A stretch of 64,000 bases of DNA from Ariolimax columbianus (GCA_036924085.1 JAVGWX010000003.1:125663474-125727473), one strand, 5' to 3'. Positions 1-38,616 are shown, counted from the stretch's first letter. The notes: a model not told the origin generated them from the sequence alone. Translations and numbers: made by a program.

Positions 1-670
1 GGCAGAGGCACTGAGGGCGGCAGTGGAAGAAATGGTGACACACAGTGAAAATGAGAGCCATATAGTCTTGCTGACAGATGCTCTCGAAGTAGTCACAGCG
101 CTAAAAAGCCAGAAGAACACTGAGCTTAATGACTTAAGAGCAGCACTCTGCAAACTGTGCCAGCAGTCCGCACCAAAAAGGGTGGTGGTGCAGTGGGTTC
201 CGTCACACTGCAACGAGGAGGCAGACAGACTGGCAAAAGAAGGTGCAAGGCTACCACAAACAGATACCAGCATGACGTACGAAGAGTCAAAACGGCTTAT
301 CAAAGCCAGATACATGTCCAAATGGGAAACCGAACATACTGGTTACACCAAAAACGATGCCTATTACCAGTTGAACCGAAGAGAGCAGGTCGTTGTCTTC
401 AGACTTCGCACTGGCCACAACAGACTGAGGTACCACCTATTCAACAAACTGAAGATAGGGTGTACCGACGAATGCCCGTGCGGTACTGGTAAAATGACCA
501 CTGAACACCTGCTGCAGAACTGCCCGACATACGAGGATCAGAGAGAGCAGATGTGGCCATTGCCAGTGGAACTGCAAGACAAGCTGTATGGTAGTGGCGA
601 GAGTCTCAGGATGACCGCCGCTTTTTTCGAGAAAATAATGGTTACTGTCTGACTGTGTACGCAGAAGAAG
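1..670 (+). mobile_element. LINE family A 3' part: RNase H and zinc-knuckle tail
   Basis: An open frame from the window edge to the stop at 650-652 encodes the C-terminus of a non-LTR retrotransposon polyprotein. It shows an RNase H-like core (LLTDALEVV, VQWVPSHC, EADRLAKEG), then LRTGHNRLRYHLFNKL and a cysteine/histidine knuckle (ECPCG...TTEHLLQNC). The 3' end is GTACGC followed by (AGA)n near 660-678. Compared with the copy at 1785 it lacks 12 bases between PSHCN and the EADRL motif, removing four residues near the histidine. The 5' part lies outside the window. The element sits in an RPB2 intron, same strand as the gene. Confidence 0.9.
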
Positions 671-944
671 AAGAAGAAGATATACTGTTTTAATATGACT
701 TCTTTGTTTATCTGCGATTTTCCACATCATAGATTATAATTTCTTTGCCATTTCTACTGGCATATGTGCCTAGTATTGTTTATCATTTCTCTTGATGATT
801 CTTTCGTAAACTGTAAAGTATCTTCTCCCTATCATCCTCTTGTAACTGATATCCATGTTGTGGTTCTTGAGGTTGCTTGCCATTTAAATGTTACTCAAAG
901 GTATATAAGATGTTCCTCTCTTAGTATGTGTGGCTATTAAGGCT

Positions 945-1100
945 CTATCTTTGACTCCTTTCATATAGTCCTCATCATGTCCTGCCATTTTATGCCCATT
1001 ATCATTCGTAGGCATCTTTTAACGAATGACTGAAGTTTTTGTTGTAAAGTCTTGGTTATTCTCCATGTCTCCATACAGGAACACCGATGTGACACTGGCA
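945..1100 (-). mobile_element. LINE reverse transcriptase C-terminal fragment, decayed
   Basis: On the minus strand the segment reads, with at least one frameshift, a FLYG..TW motif and then ITKTLQQKLQSFVKRCLRM and GIKWQD. This resembles the post-RT region of RTE-like LINEs. The ends are not defined. Confidence 0.55.
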
Positions 1101-1304
1101 TTGAATTATCTTTGGTGTGAAAATATTATTTGGCTATTGATAATGCTAAAGTTTAGAAACAAATATCTTAAATAAAATTGTTTAATATTTCACGACAATT
1201 ATTTGTATTTTTGAGTGTGATTTGTGCTCAATGCTGAAATTTTACATAAGTCTCTATGCTGAATTCAAAACCTTTCTTATGGTGCATTTTCTTTTAATCA
1301 AAAG

Positions 1305-28945
<27,641 letters not shown>

Positions 28946-29397
28946 ACCTTAGTCTTTATCAAAACAAGTTGCTGGAAATGGAATAGGACTACTGCTGTAT
29001 TTGTGTTGCATCATCTTTTGAAATCTGTCTGCCATAGTTTCCTGTCAGTGACAGGGGAATATGTTTATGCCCACAGACAGCATGTAGATACTCATTATTG
29101 ATGGCCTAGAGTGATTGCCGTTTACTTTTCTAAATCTAGTACAAGATATTAACTAAATACTGTCTGACCTAATTTACTAGTTTTTGTGTTTACAGTTCAA
29201 GGCTAGAACAATTCCTTAGTCAAATAGATTTATAAAATATAAAATAAATTTAAACTAATTGTTCTAGATTTATGATTAATAGATTTAAAGACACAAAATT
29301 AAATTATCAATCACATGAATTATTAATAAAAATGCATATTAGTGTAATGCATAGAATGTTATTACAGAGAAGGAAACCATTTACCGCTTGATTTAAA
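28946..29397. other. RPB2 3'UTR and flank
   Basis: AT-rich 3' untranslated sequence with the polyadenylation candidates listed separately; no other feature. Confidence 0.55.
29243..29330 (+). promoter_or_regulatory. Candidate polyadenylation signals for RPB2
   Basis: AATAAA occurs at 29243-29248 and 29325-29330, about 300-385 bases after the RPB2 stop. I cannot tell which is used. The surrounding AT-rich DNA makes chance hexamers likely. Confidence 0.4.
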
Positions 29398-29793
29398 TTA
29401 ATTTCTCTTGCATCTGTTCAAATTGTTTTGTTTTCCCATCATTGGCATTACTACTTTCCCTTTTCCACTGTCAGAACCTAAATTGTGCTTGCATTCAATA
29501 CACACGTATAATTTAGATATATGATCAATGGTTTGAGTCATCTCTTGTGGATCAATAGTACCATTACTTGGAAAATCATAGCTTTTAAAATTCTCCAAAA
29601 ATATGACAGGATTTTCAAAAGCGTTCATTAACCTACAACGGGTTATGCATTGGAAGTTTTTATAGGAATGAGGTCTCTTAAAAAATTAAACTTCGTTGCT
29701 ATGTAACTCAGAGATTGGCAGGCTATGGTGAACAATTTGGTCTGTAAGTAGTACTATGATGGTGGGTGACTGAGTGATTTAGACTGTAAAGGG
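29398..29793 (-). mobile_element. Possible transposon end with small ORF
   Basis: CTGTAAAGGG at 29784-29793 is the exact inverse of CCCTTTACAG at 27865-27874. Inside it on the minus strand is an open frame from 29628 to 29398 (76 residues, FENPVIFLENFKSYDFPSNG, two cysteines in CIEC). I do not recognise the protein. Confidence 0.3.
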
Positions 29794-30026
29794 TCAAGAA
29801 ACTTTTTGAATCCATATATTGTTCTGTGTGGTTTTAATGAGAATTCTTTTAGGCTACATTTAAACTGCTACAACCTTGGTCCTGAAATGGAAATCATGAA
29901 CCAGAGCTGAACCCACTGTATGAATGATGGCCGCATATTGGGTAAAGTAGAGGGAGTTTGTTGCTATCCTTAATTGTTTGACTAGGCAGCTTGGATGAAA
30001 TTCAAAAAAATTGCTTGTATGACATT

Positions 30027-30198
30027 GTTACAAGCAAAACATACTATACAATCAATCTAGTGTGTGTGTGTGTGAAAGCATGTCATAAAAGTACTACACT
30101 GTTCCTTCAAGCTGTTACAAGCAAAACATACTATACAATCAATCTTTGTGTGTGTGTGTGAAAGCATGTCATAAAAGTACTATACTGTTCCTTCAAGC
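30027..30198. repeat. About 85-bp tandem duplication
   Basis: Two units starting TTACAAGCAAAACATACTAT and ending TACTGTTCCTTCAAGC, each with an inner (TG)n tract. Unit differences are few. Confidence 0.88.
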
Positions 30199-30344
30199 CA
30201 GACTTTATAAAATATCCACTAGATGGCAATGATGAAAGATTCTATGGATGACTAAGATGGCCAGTTAAAATTATGAGGTCACCTTTGTAGAACAAAACAT
30301 ATGTAAAAAAAAAAAAACTGTCTCGAATTTATAGTCTTGTCCTT

Positions 30345-30618
30345 TGGTGTTCGTCCTGAAAAGGTCATCGTGACAGTGTGTGATAATTTTATAAAGGCTG
30401 CGATATCTGCCTTTTGGCCCCGGCACATCCTGTTTCTGGGGTACCAGGTTTGCCTTCCCACTACAATCTCTTTTCTGTTGGTCAGACCACACTAGTACAG
30501 CAGCCAGTTTCCAGGACCTCTGCTTGGAGGCACAATAGTCTGGGGTTCACTGACCACTATGCAGGCAGGCAGCTATGGGTTGCTGTCAGCTCATTACTTA
30601 CTGTGCTGCATCTTTAGT
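30345..30618 (-). mobile_element. SINE-like family C, minus copy
   Basis: Has TTGGTGTTCGTCCTGAAAAG, GGTCAGACCACACTAGTACA and GGCAGCTATGGGTTGCTGTC, and ends TGTGCTGCATCTTTAG. Confidence 0.75.
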
Positions 30619-30928
30619 ATCTGTACTCTTGTTAACTTGATTTCTTTTCACCTGGACATGTCACAGGAAGGGAAGCTTATTGAAAGCTTAGGAACTGAGT
30701 ATAACAGATACAAGATAATGGATAGTGAATAGAAAGTCAGCTGCAGACTTGATATTTTGTCTTTAATATCATGGAAAGTTTATTTGTTTGATTACATTTG
30801 ATTGTTTCTTGTGTGTGCTGGGAAAAAGGTGATATTATTGGAAGCTGAAACAAAGTGGGACATGAATATTAGTTTATTGTGAAAGTTGTGAGTCGTGTAG
30901 TTACATTTAGTATATTATGAAAATTAAG

Positions 30929-30971
30929 ACCTCTACACCTCACGGTAGAAGAGGAGCGACTAAGTAAGTAA
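30929..30971 (+). mobile_element. 43-bp LINE micro-insertion with 12-bp TSD
   Basis: ACCTCTACACCTCACGGTAG and the rest up to TAAGTAAGTAA are identical to the last bases of the LINE at 20486-21099. Flanks are the perfect repeat ATGAAAATTAAG (30917-30928 and 30972-30983). Confidence 0.9.
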
Positions 30972-30983
30972 ATGAAAATTAAG

Positions 30984-31904
30984 AAGTGTGTGAGATTACA
31001 TTTTATCATGAAATATGGGGAACTTCGCCACATTCTTAAATGTCTACCTATCAGAAATAACTCTACACTAAATGACATATGTGAATCGTCGGCCATCTTG
31101 TACGTTACTTCAAAACCTGAAATTCCACAAATTATATGAAAGAACATAACACATGTATTGGAGTTCGTCGAATCAAGCAAAATTTAAAAATTGACGTTTA
31201 GCAGGCAGTCATTTTGATTTAGTTGGACTGGAAAGGAATAATGTTGTTGTCTTATTATGCTAGAGTGCTAATTCTCATGAGAGTTGAGACTATTTTTAAC
31301 ATAAGCATGTTTTGAAGAATTCTTAATGTCCATAAGTTTATTCTTTCTATTCTGTTTACCCTCATAAGAGATGACGATTGTAATTAGTGTGTTACTGCCC
31401 TAATAATATAATGCTCTTATTCCTCTAGTCCTTAACTCTTAATCACAGTTTATCAACTTAACGTAATTCTGCTGGCTCCTCCAGGAATATAAGCCTACAA
31501 TATTGTGTACAGATCGCCTATTTTCTTGATCTCCATCAGACTTGCCCTGATCTCCACCTCCACCAATCATAGTTCAGTAGATGTTTAAAATGTTTTGCTC
31601 ATTCACGTCATTTCTCCTAATGCTTATGTATTGCATTACAGCTCTGTTGTTGCTGTACTGTAATCTTACTGTGAACTTTCAGCCACCTGTAAATCATTTA
31701 CATGTGTTAGTAAGTCAGAGTTCACAATGGTATTTTGTTATAAGTTTTATGATATGCCTGTTTGAATTTTCTGTACTAATTAACTAGTACACCTGCTATG
31801 TTTGTCAAGATTAAACATGCCTGTAACACTGAGCTTTGAATTTGTTTATTTTTTTAAAATGTTCACCCTATTAGGAGTTTGGGATGGTTTCTTCATCTCA
31901 ATTT
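30984..31904. other. Intergenic, unassigned
   Basis: No gene recognised. A minus-strand open frame at 30869-31180 spans the 43-bp LINE insertion and is therefore unlikely to be coding. Confidence 0.55.
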
Positions 31905-32098
31905 CATTATACCTGTTTAGAAGCCTCTACATACAATAGTTTCCTCTACTCCACGATCTAAAAATAACTATGTGCATACAATCTATTTTTGAATGCATTA
32001 ACTGACCATGCTCCCACTATTTCCTGTTGCACTGCATTTTGAAGCATTCACCACTCTCTGGCTAAAAAATATTTCCTAATATGTAATCTGGACCTTTG
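31905..32098 (-). mobile_element. CR1-like LINE 3' fragment
   Basis: Complement encodes the motif around FFSQ..VNAW and AFKNRL seen in the copies at 33595 and 46200; nucleotide landmarks are TGAATGCATTAACTGACC and GCTAAAAAATATTTCCTAAT. It is cut at 32099 by the piggyBac element. Confidence 0.65.
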
Positions 32099-33310
32099 TT
32101 AACACATTCACCGCTCACAGCGGATCGTAGGTTTATCAAATAAGACCAGGAGCCATGTCATATATGGTATAGTTAGAAGTGAATGTAAAAAAAGACTAAT
32201 CACATTAAAATGTGATCCTAATTTTTTAAGTACTACAGGAAATGACCCTTACCAAAACACATTCAAACATGTTATTCCAGAATGCATTTGATCCTTTTCA
32301 AAATATAGCTATAGATGAAATGGTTATAGGCTACAATGGCAACTGGAAACACAAGCAATACAGTGCATCTAAGCCATTAAAGTATCACATAAAAACATCT
32401 GGATTGTGTGATTCCTCTACCTGGTAAGTCTACTCTATATTGACATACTTTGGAAAAAATACCTCATATATATATACGCCTTCCAACGACTCGTCGACAA
32501 GTCAGGCTGTAAAAGTTTTGGTTTCCTGCTATAAGGAATTGGCAAGGGCCATCATGTATTTGCAGACAGGTAGTAGACAATACTTATTACTTATCTGTTG
32601 AATATGGGGATCCACTACACTAGCACAGTCAACAGAAACAAAAAATGTCCAACTGAAAACCATCTCACTAAAACACACAGAAGCCAAGTGGTACACAAAT
32701 GGGGATGGATCACAGATAACTGTTGCTTGGCGTGACAAAAAGGCAAAGAAGCCATGTATTGTGGTTCCTATTGACATTTCTGTTGAGATGGTAGAAGTTA
32801 CAACTAGTCGAGAAGCTAGCACCAGTTCACCGCTACAATTTTTGCATGAATGGTTGCGATCATATTGACCAAAGGGTGTCATATTATGGCAATTTTAAAG
32901 AAAGACCAGAAAATGGTGGAAGAAAATTTTTCACTTTCTCCTAGAGGTTTCACAGGTAAATGCCAAAATAATATACATGTTTAGCCATCCTGGTAATAAA
33001 CCACATTCATTAAAACAATTCCAGGACAAATTGATTCACCAACTTTTAATTATGTCGGCCTCCATAATCCCTCTTGAGATAGTATCCTCTGCAATGAAAA
33101 AGCAGGGGAGAAAGAGCAACAAAGGAAATAAACTGGTAAGAATGGAAGGTGCTACACATCTTGTGGAACACACTGACAAAGATAAGAACTGTTGTGTGTT
33201 CAACTCCTGCAGAAAGAACACAGACAAACTTTTACTGCATTGGTTGCCCCAAGAGTCCCTACATGCATACTAAAAATTGTTTCAGACTCTACCACACACA
33301 GAACTCTTAG
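32099..33310 (+). mobile_element. piggyBac transposase, decayed
   Basis: Begins at a TTAA (32099-32102). Pieces in different frames match piggyBac in order: NAFDPFQNIAIDEMVIGYNG (catalytic Asp of IDE), KPLKYHIKTSGLCDSSTW, TVAWRDKKAKKPCIVVP, DHIDQRVSYY, RKTRKWWKKIFHFLLEVSQV, NAKIIYMFSHPGNKPHSLKQ, and the C-terminal cysteine-rich CIGCPKSPYM with CFRLYH. Several frameshifts and stops break it, and the N-terminal domain before about 32240 is not readable. No 3' TTAA end is visible before the family B repeat at 33300. Confidence 0.85.
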
Positions 33311-33595
33311 AAAAAGTCTTATTAGGCTTCCTAGTAGCCCTCCCTGGAAACAACCTGTCATCATGGCAACCTGGCTAACGAGGTGAAGGATCGATGTGAT
33401 CCCTGTAGTAGTAGCGGCACACAGATGAAGTCAAGCATAGCACAACCGCCTGGAGGACCCTGGTCCACTGTCATCAGCACGCTCGGGATGTAAGGAAAGC
33501 TACAACAAATCGCTTCTAAACATCCTTTTCAGGGCGCGCAAAAAGGCAAATATACCTATTGTGGAAATTATTTCAACAACAACAAATCTTAGAAT
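33300..33595 (+). mobile_element. Interspersed repeat family B
   Basis: Has CTAGTAGCCCTCCCTGGAAA, AACGAGGTGAAGGATCGATG, CATCAGCACGCTCGGGATG and a (CAA)n end TTCAACAACAACAAA. The 5' part is truncated. Confidence 0.8.
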
Positions 33596-34640
33596 TCATG
33601 GAGGTGGGTACCAAAATGTTAAACTGGTGGATATTATTTATCTGGATTTTGCAAAGGCCTTTGAAAGAATTGCAATCACATGGTATAGGGGGCAGAGTTG
33701 CAAATTGAATAAAAATTGGTTAATGGCATATAGTTAGCATAAATAAGGAGTACTCTGATTGGTTTGATGTAATAAGTGGAGAAGTGGAGTATCTCAGGGA
33801 TCGGTATTGTGACCAATTTTGTTCTTGATATATATATACATTATTTGGACAATGATATCAGGTCCATGGTTGCAAAATTCACGGATGACACAAAACTATG
33901 TGGCAGAGTTTCATCTGAGGCAGAGGTGGATATATTGAGATTGGATTTAAATAAGATTTAAAAATGGTCTGAGAGCTGGCAGATGGAGTTTAATGCACAT
34001 GTACAGTCATCCACATGGAAAGATGCAATAAGAATATATTTACATGATGAGAGAGAACAATATTTAAAAGATTGAAAAGGTAAGTGACCAAGGTGTTATA
34101 ATCGATCGTACAGGTAAGGTACGGGAGCAAGTCCAGGTGGCAGTGAAAAAGGCTAATGCAATGCTAGATATGATAAAAAGAAACAGTACACATAATTGTA
34201 AGATAGTCAAACTATATAAATCATTGGTGAGACCTAAATAGGAGTATGATGTGTTCAGGTGTGGAGTCCTTATCGTAATGTTGATAAAAACATGCTAGAA
34301 AGGATACAAAGAAGAGCTAAAAAACTGGTTGTGGGATTCCAGCATGATAGTAATAAGGAATGACTTAGAAGAAGTTACTTAATATGTTTATAAATTAATA
34401 AACGGAAAGGATAAAATAGGCTATTCCAAATTTTTCAAATTACAACCAGCGACAAGAACAAGATAGCACAGCTTCAAATTGTTTAAAGACATGTCCAGAT
34501 TAGATATTAAGAAATATTTGTTTAGTCAAAGAGTGGTGAATGCTTGGAATGAAATACATTGTCATGGCCACATGTGGTAGAGGCAGCATCAGTTGTTTCT
34601 TAACTTCATTATACTGGCTTAGAAGACTCTACAGAGTCTG
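33595..34640 (+). mobile_element. CR1-like LINE, RT to 3' end, decayed
   Basis: Pieces in order: IWILQRPLKELQSHGIGGRV-like, GVSQGSVL, PILFLIYIHYLDNDIRSM, AKFTDDTKLCGRVSSEAEVD (the F.DD catalytic box, here FTDD), KWSESWQMEFNA, the decayed QVWSPY block, IQRRAKKLV and VVEAAS. Many stops. It directly follows the (CAA)n end of a family B copy. Confidence 0.82.
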
Positions 34641-34924
34641 TACACAACCAGTTTATTTCCCTTTAAAAATGACTGTGATCATCCAGTCTATTCTTGAATG
34701 CATTAACATCAAACAATAGATTTGACGCGTACATTTATTGTTAGTATCAGTGGAATGGAATAAACTGGTTTCATACAGACTCTCCAGATCATTCTAAACC
34801 AGTATGAATGAAGTTAAGATATGATCGTCAAAGCCATTCGGCAGGACATTTGATGTTGATCATAGTGAATAAATAATGGTGTTGACTTGGCTTGACTTCA
34901 CTTAAAATCCTGGTCGTTTGTTTA

Positions 34925-34966
34925 CAACCAGACGGACGTGACGTCGCCGGAAAGTCGCGGAAGTTT
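34925..34966 (+). promoter_or_regulatory. Candidate JTB promoter and non-coding first exon end
   Basis: In otherwise AT-rich DNA this segment is CpG-dense. It contains TGACGTC (34939-34945, a CRE-like core), CCGGAAA (34947-34953) and CGGAAGT (34958-34964, ETS-like), and is followed at once by the strong donor GTAAGT at 34967. The first acceptor able to join a coding frame downstream is at 38537, just before the JTB start codon, and there is no ATG in the 60 bases before the donor. I infer the core promoter plus 5'UTR exon of JTB, leaving a first intron of about 3.6 kb. The exact transcription start is unknown. Confidence 0.55.
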
Positions 34967-35504
34967 GTAAGTATTGTATTTGGTTTATATTGAACTGTAC
35001 ATGTCATGCACTTCGAAGTAATGTGATACGGTTGGTCCGTTAGGGTCGTAATATTTTAAACAGGTAATTTAGTACAGTTTTGAAACCAAAGGCTGTAGAT
35101 CAGAGGAGATCTGGCAACAGGACACAAACTGATTATCAGTTTTATAAAATAAAGCCAAAGGCAAAGGTAACTCATGATAGTCATATTTTTATTGTTTAGT
35201 AATAGTAGTCAATTACTAACTATTACTATTGCTTAGTAGTCATATTTACTAATACTTTATACTACTCTACTAAAATAGTAATAGTATACTACTATATAAA
35301 TTAATATAATAATAATTAATATTAATGAGTACTTGTCTTAGTACCGAAAATAAGTAAATAGTAAAAATACGAAGTATATAAATCAGTAAATGCGATCTAA
35401 TCATGATATAATTAATAATAATATTATTTACTATAAATACATTACTATGATTACTGTGTGTTACTCATCTGCTGAACGATGATCCGATATACCACATCCA
35501 ACCA

Positions 35505-35790
35505 CCAGGCAGTTGTTGGGGGGGGGGGGGGGGGGCGTGCGTGTTTTTCATGGCAGTTTGGTTAATGATGTGGAAAGCGACCCCCCCCCCCCCCACACAC
35601 CCCCCCACCACCACCGGGTACTACTGAGTGTCACACAGATGAATCCAAGCAAAACACAACAGCCTGGAGAACTCCGGTCAACCTTTGATTGGGATGTGAG
35701 GAAAGCTACTGCAACTCGCCACTTAATGTATTTTTCAGGGTGCACAAAAGAATAAATTTACTCATTGGGGGCATTCAACAACAATGACAA
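35505..35790 (+). mobile_element. Interspersed repeat family B with G and C tracts
   Basis: Contains GTCACACAGATGAATCC, AGCCTGGAGAACTCCGG, TTTTTCAGGGTGCACAAAAG and CATTGGGGGCATTCAACAAC. A G(18) run (35518-35535) and a C(14) run (35581-35594) replace normal sequence in its 5' half. Confidence 0.75.
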
Positions 35791-35839
35791 TACTATATTG
35801 AAATATAATTCTTTGAATGTTTTCATTAAAGGACATGAC

Positions 35840-36110
35840 AGCAGCCAGAGACATATAACTGGCTGTATGCATGAGTGTCAGCGAACCAGAGCTTACAAAG
35901 ACCTTATTCCGACTCCAAATGGTGAGCCTGGAAAAAGGTTACATTGTGCAGTCTGGCTAAGAGAATAGGAATTACAGTGGGAAGGAAAACCTAGTTCACA
36001 AAAAAGCAAACTGAAACCAGATGTATCAGACAGTAAGGTGCTATCACAACCTTGCTGCAAACTTTGTCACAACATAATTTTCAGTGTCATTGGCAAAGAA
36101 GAATGTCCTT
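35840..36110 (+). mobile_element. SINE-like family C
   Basis: Has ACTGGCTGTATGCATGAGTG, AAAGACCTTATTCCGACTCC, GTCTGGCTAAGAGAATAGG and ACCTTGCTGCAAACTTTGTC. Confidence 0.75.
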
Positions 36111-36707
36111 CAAACATTATTAATAATTAACAGGAAGGACAATCTGATCATAATGGACAATTTTAAAGGAGGGATAGAGGGAAAAAAAGATGATCACATG
36201 AATACTGCTTAGAAACATTTAGTGATCTTTAATAAATACCTTCGAACACAATAAAAGTCATATCAACAATTGGTATAGATGATGTAACATAGATTGCATA
36301 TTGAAAAAGAGACAGGAAAAGCATAATAGACACTAAAGTAGGAGTCTCAAACAAAGCTGAGGGTTGCTTTTAATGACTTGGGGGTAACACAACAGTAGAG
36401 CCATGAGAATAACTCTATCATTACAGAGCTTTTAGGAATGGAAAAGAAAGACCAACATATTATCCCCCAACTAATAGCTTTGGTTCAGGAGATGATTTAA
36501 GACAGTACAACTCAATGACATTGGCACACGTTAACACAGATGATGGATCAGTAAAACTGGAGGTGAGGCATCTTAGCAAGATACAACAATTATAGAATAA
36601 CCTACAAAATCTTCCAAACTGAGAAAATCTCTACCAACTTCAGAGCAGAATCAATGTCGCTTCTCCTGCCACTTAAAATTTTTATAAAAGTGGACTTCCA
36701 GAAAAGA
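36111..36707. other. Presumed JTB intron 1, unassigned
   Basis: A-rich with no recognised element; 36916-37734 beyond the 30-bp repeat is also unassigned. Confidence 0.5.
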
Positions 36708-36915
36708 TATTTATTCACTGCAGATCACTACTGTCATAATTTACTTACTGTAGATCACTACTGTCGTAATTTACTTACTGTAGATCACTACTGTCGTAAT
36801 TTACTGACTGTAGATCACTACTGTCGTAATTTACTGACTGTAGATCACTACTGTCGTAATTTACTGACTGTAGATCACTGCTGTCGTAATTTACTGACTG
36901 TAGATCACTACTGCA
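36708..36915. repeat. 30-bp tandem repeat, about 7 copies
   Basis: Unit TGACTGTAGATCACTACTGT plus CGTAATTTAC. Because 30 is a multiple of three the array stays open in one + frame, but nothing supports a gene. It lies in the presumed first JTB intron. Confidence 0.92.
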
Positions 36916-37734
36916 GTCAGTTAATTAAGAAAAACATAAATGAACACATGCTACATGTGGTTAGATCACAGGTAAACAATATGTTGCTCTGGAATGTCTT
37001 CATTCCCACTGTGGAATCACAAGGAATGAGAGAATGGACATCTTGTCTGATGGCTGGGGAAAAATGGAGCAACCCATTTATACAATGCTATACTATGAGA
37101 CTAAAACCCTTGAACACAATCAGAGGGAAAGAATTAATTAGATAACAGATTTGACCCAATCCACCAATTAAAAAACCTAAACAAGAAATCTTCTTTTGCC
37201 GCAGTTTGTACATCACATATTTTTTATTGTTGAGGAAAGACACATATATACAAAATAATGTGATGGCTCAGTTGGGAATTTCAGTTTGATTTCTCTTGTA
37301 CATCACATCCGATTTTGGTATTGTTAAATAAGAAGTTCATGTAATCCCCCCATACAAAAATATCATTTGTTATTGCATAGCCATCTAATATATATCATTT
37401 GAAAATAAATACAGTATCCATACCTATCATAGCAGTGTTTATTCCCATTGCTGAGGTCAACCGTGAAGATCATACGGTGCCAATGGAAAACAAAAATGTA
37501 AATATATGTAAGGAAAACACTGAAGAGTACCAGACAACTGTTAGTAAAATATGCATACTTATCCTACAAGTTTTGGTACACACACAAAAATTGATGAGAG
37601 TAAACTGAGAACATAAACAAAAAGTCTTTACTGCATAAGATAAAAGTGGTCGAAGAGAAGTGATGACTTTTTGTAAAATTAAACAAATTTTACTCATTGT
37701 TTTGTTTAGAGAAAGAGACCTCTAAAAGTGGCCA

Positions 37735-37800
37735 GTGGTCCTGAGGTAAGGTGTTCGCCTCGGGTGCCATAGGTTGCTGGATTTCTTTTCACTTGGATCT
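37735..37800 (+). mobile_element. tRNA-like SINE head
   Basis: CCAGTGGTCCTGAGGTAAGG (A-box-like) and GGTTGCTGGATTTC (decayed B box), 46 bases apart. It leads into the inverted-repeat structure below. Confidence 0.45.
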
Positions 37801-37965
37801 TCTGGTAATAATTCCCCTGATATCCGGGTAGTGATATCCTGTGTTCAGCATTGAGCACATTACAAATTCCTTGGCAGTTGGAAATGAAAAGAGTATGCTA
37901 AACAACCACTGCCTGGGCAAAATTCAAGTGAAAAATCTACCCAAGTTATTTGTACCTTTCCCCAG

Positions 37966-38392
37966 GTGGTTTGTTAAGAGCAGCTATAGATGGCGCCTAA
38001 CTGACTGCAGGTCTACTTAACTCTTGTGTTTGAGTATATTAAGATGGACTCACACATTGGTTAAACCCCTCCAAAAAATTGGTTGTGTACAGACTTTGTA
38101 GAGTCTTCTAAACCAGTATAAGGACGTTTAGTTCTTAGTCGACCTGTACTTCTACAGGGGCAAATGCCACTGTGCAGGTCCCAGCTCTGGTATGATTTGG
38201 ATGTAGCCGGAGGAGGATTTCCTGCTTAGCGGGTTAGGCTCGAACAGCTTATTACTGCGCTGGGACAAGTGCCGGTGAGGGTGGTTAACCAATGTGCAAA
38301 TCCATCATAAAAGACTCAACACTGGAGCAAAGTAGATGCGCAGTCTGTTAGGCGCCATCTATGCTGTTCTATCTGAACAAACCACCTAACCA
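37966..38392. mobile_element. Inverted-repeat (MITE-like) structure
   Basis: The left arm AGGTGGTTTGTTAAGAGCAG then ATAGATGGCGCCTAAC is matched in reverse by GTTAGGCGCCATCTAT and AACAAACCACCT on the right, with weaker pairing out to about 85 bp. The 250-bp centre has a CR1-like 3' remnant near 38095-38130 and a GC-rich block. No TSD is obvious. Confidence 0.6.
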
Positions 38393-38557
38393 TGGTCAGG
38401 GTTATGCCATGTGACACAGTCGCTCTTACGATATGTTCTCTGTGGTGCTATTCTTGTCCTTGTCATACACAAAGACCCCAGCAGACCACTCGGATGTTTA
38501 GTTAAAATAATTACATTTATTTCATTTTTTTTTCCAGGAACTAACAAAAACATTGAT

Positions 38558-38616
38558 ATGATGATTGAAGTGTTCACAAAGAAGAGAGTTCTAGCTGGTC
38601 TGGCATTTGTTGTTTT
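38558..38616 (+). CDS. JTB: JTB coding exon 1 (start and signal peptide)
   Basis: The exon probably begins at 38538 after TTTTTCCAG, with 20 bases of 5'UTR. Translation starts MMIEVFTKKRVLAGLAFVV, a basic stretch followed by a hydrophobic core typical of a signal peptide. It ends with two bases of a leucine codon before GTAAGC. Confidence 0.88.

Noticed and set aside
1222..1304. Upstream extension of the first RPB2 exon
   Set aside because: The reading frame is open but the residues do not resemble RPB2, while an acceptor at 1304 restores the family sequence.
32977..33273. A small host protein gene
   Set aside because: Its residues belong to the piggyBac C-terminal region, and neighbouring frames continue the same homology.
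36654..37145. A 163-codon gene with DHYCRNLLTV repeats
   Set aside because: It is open because the 30-bp minisatellite has no stop; no other evidence.
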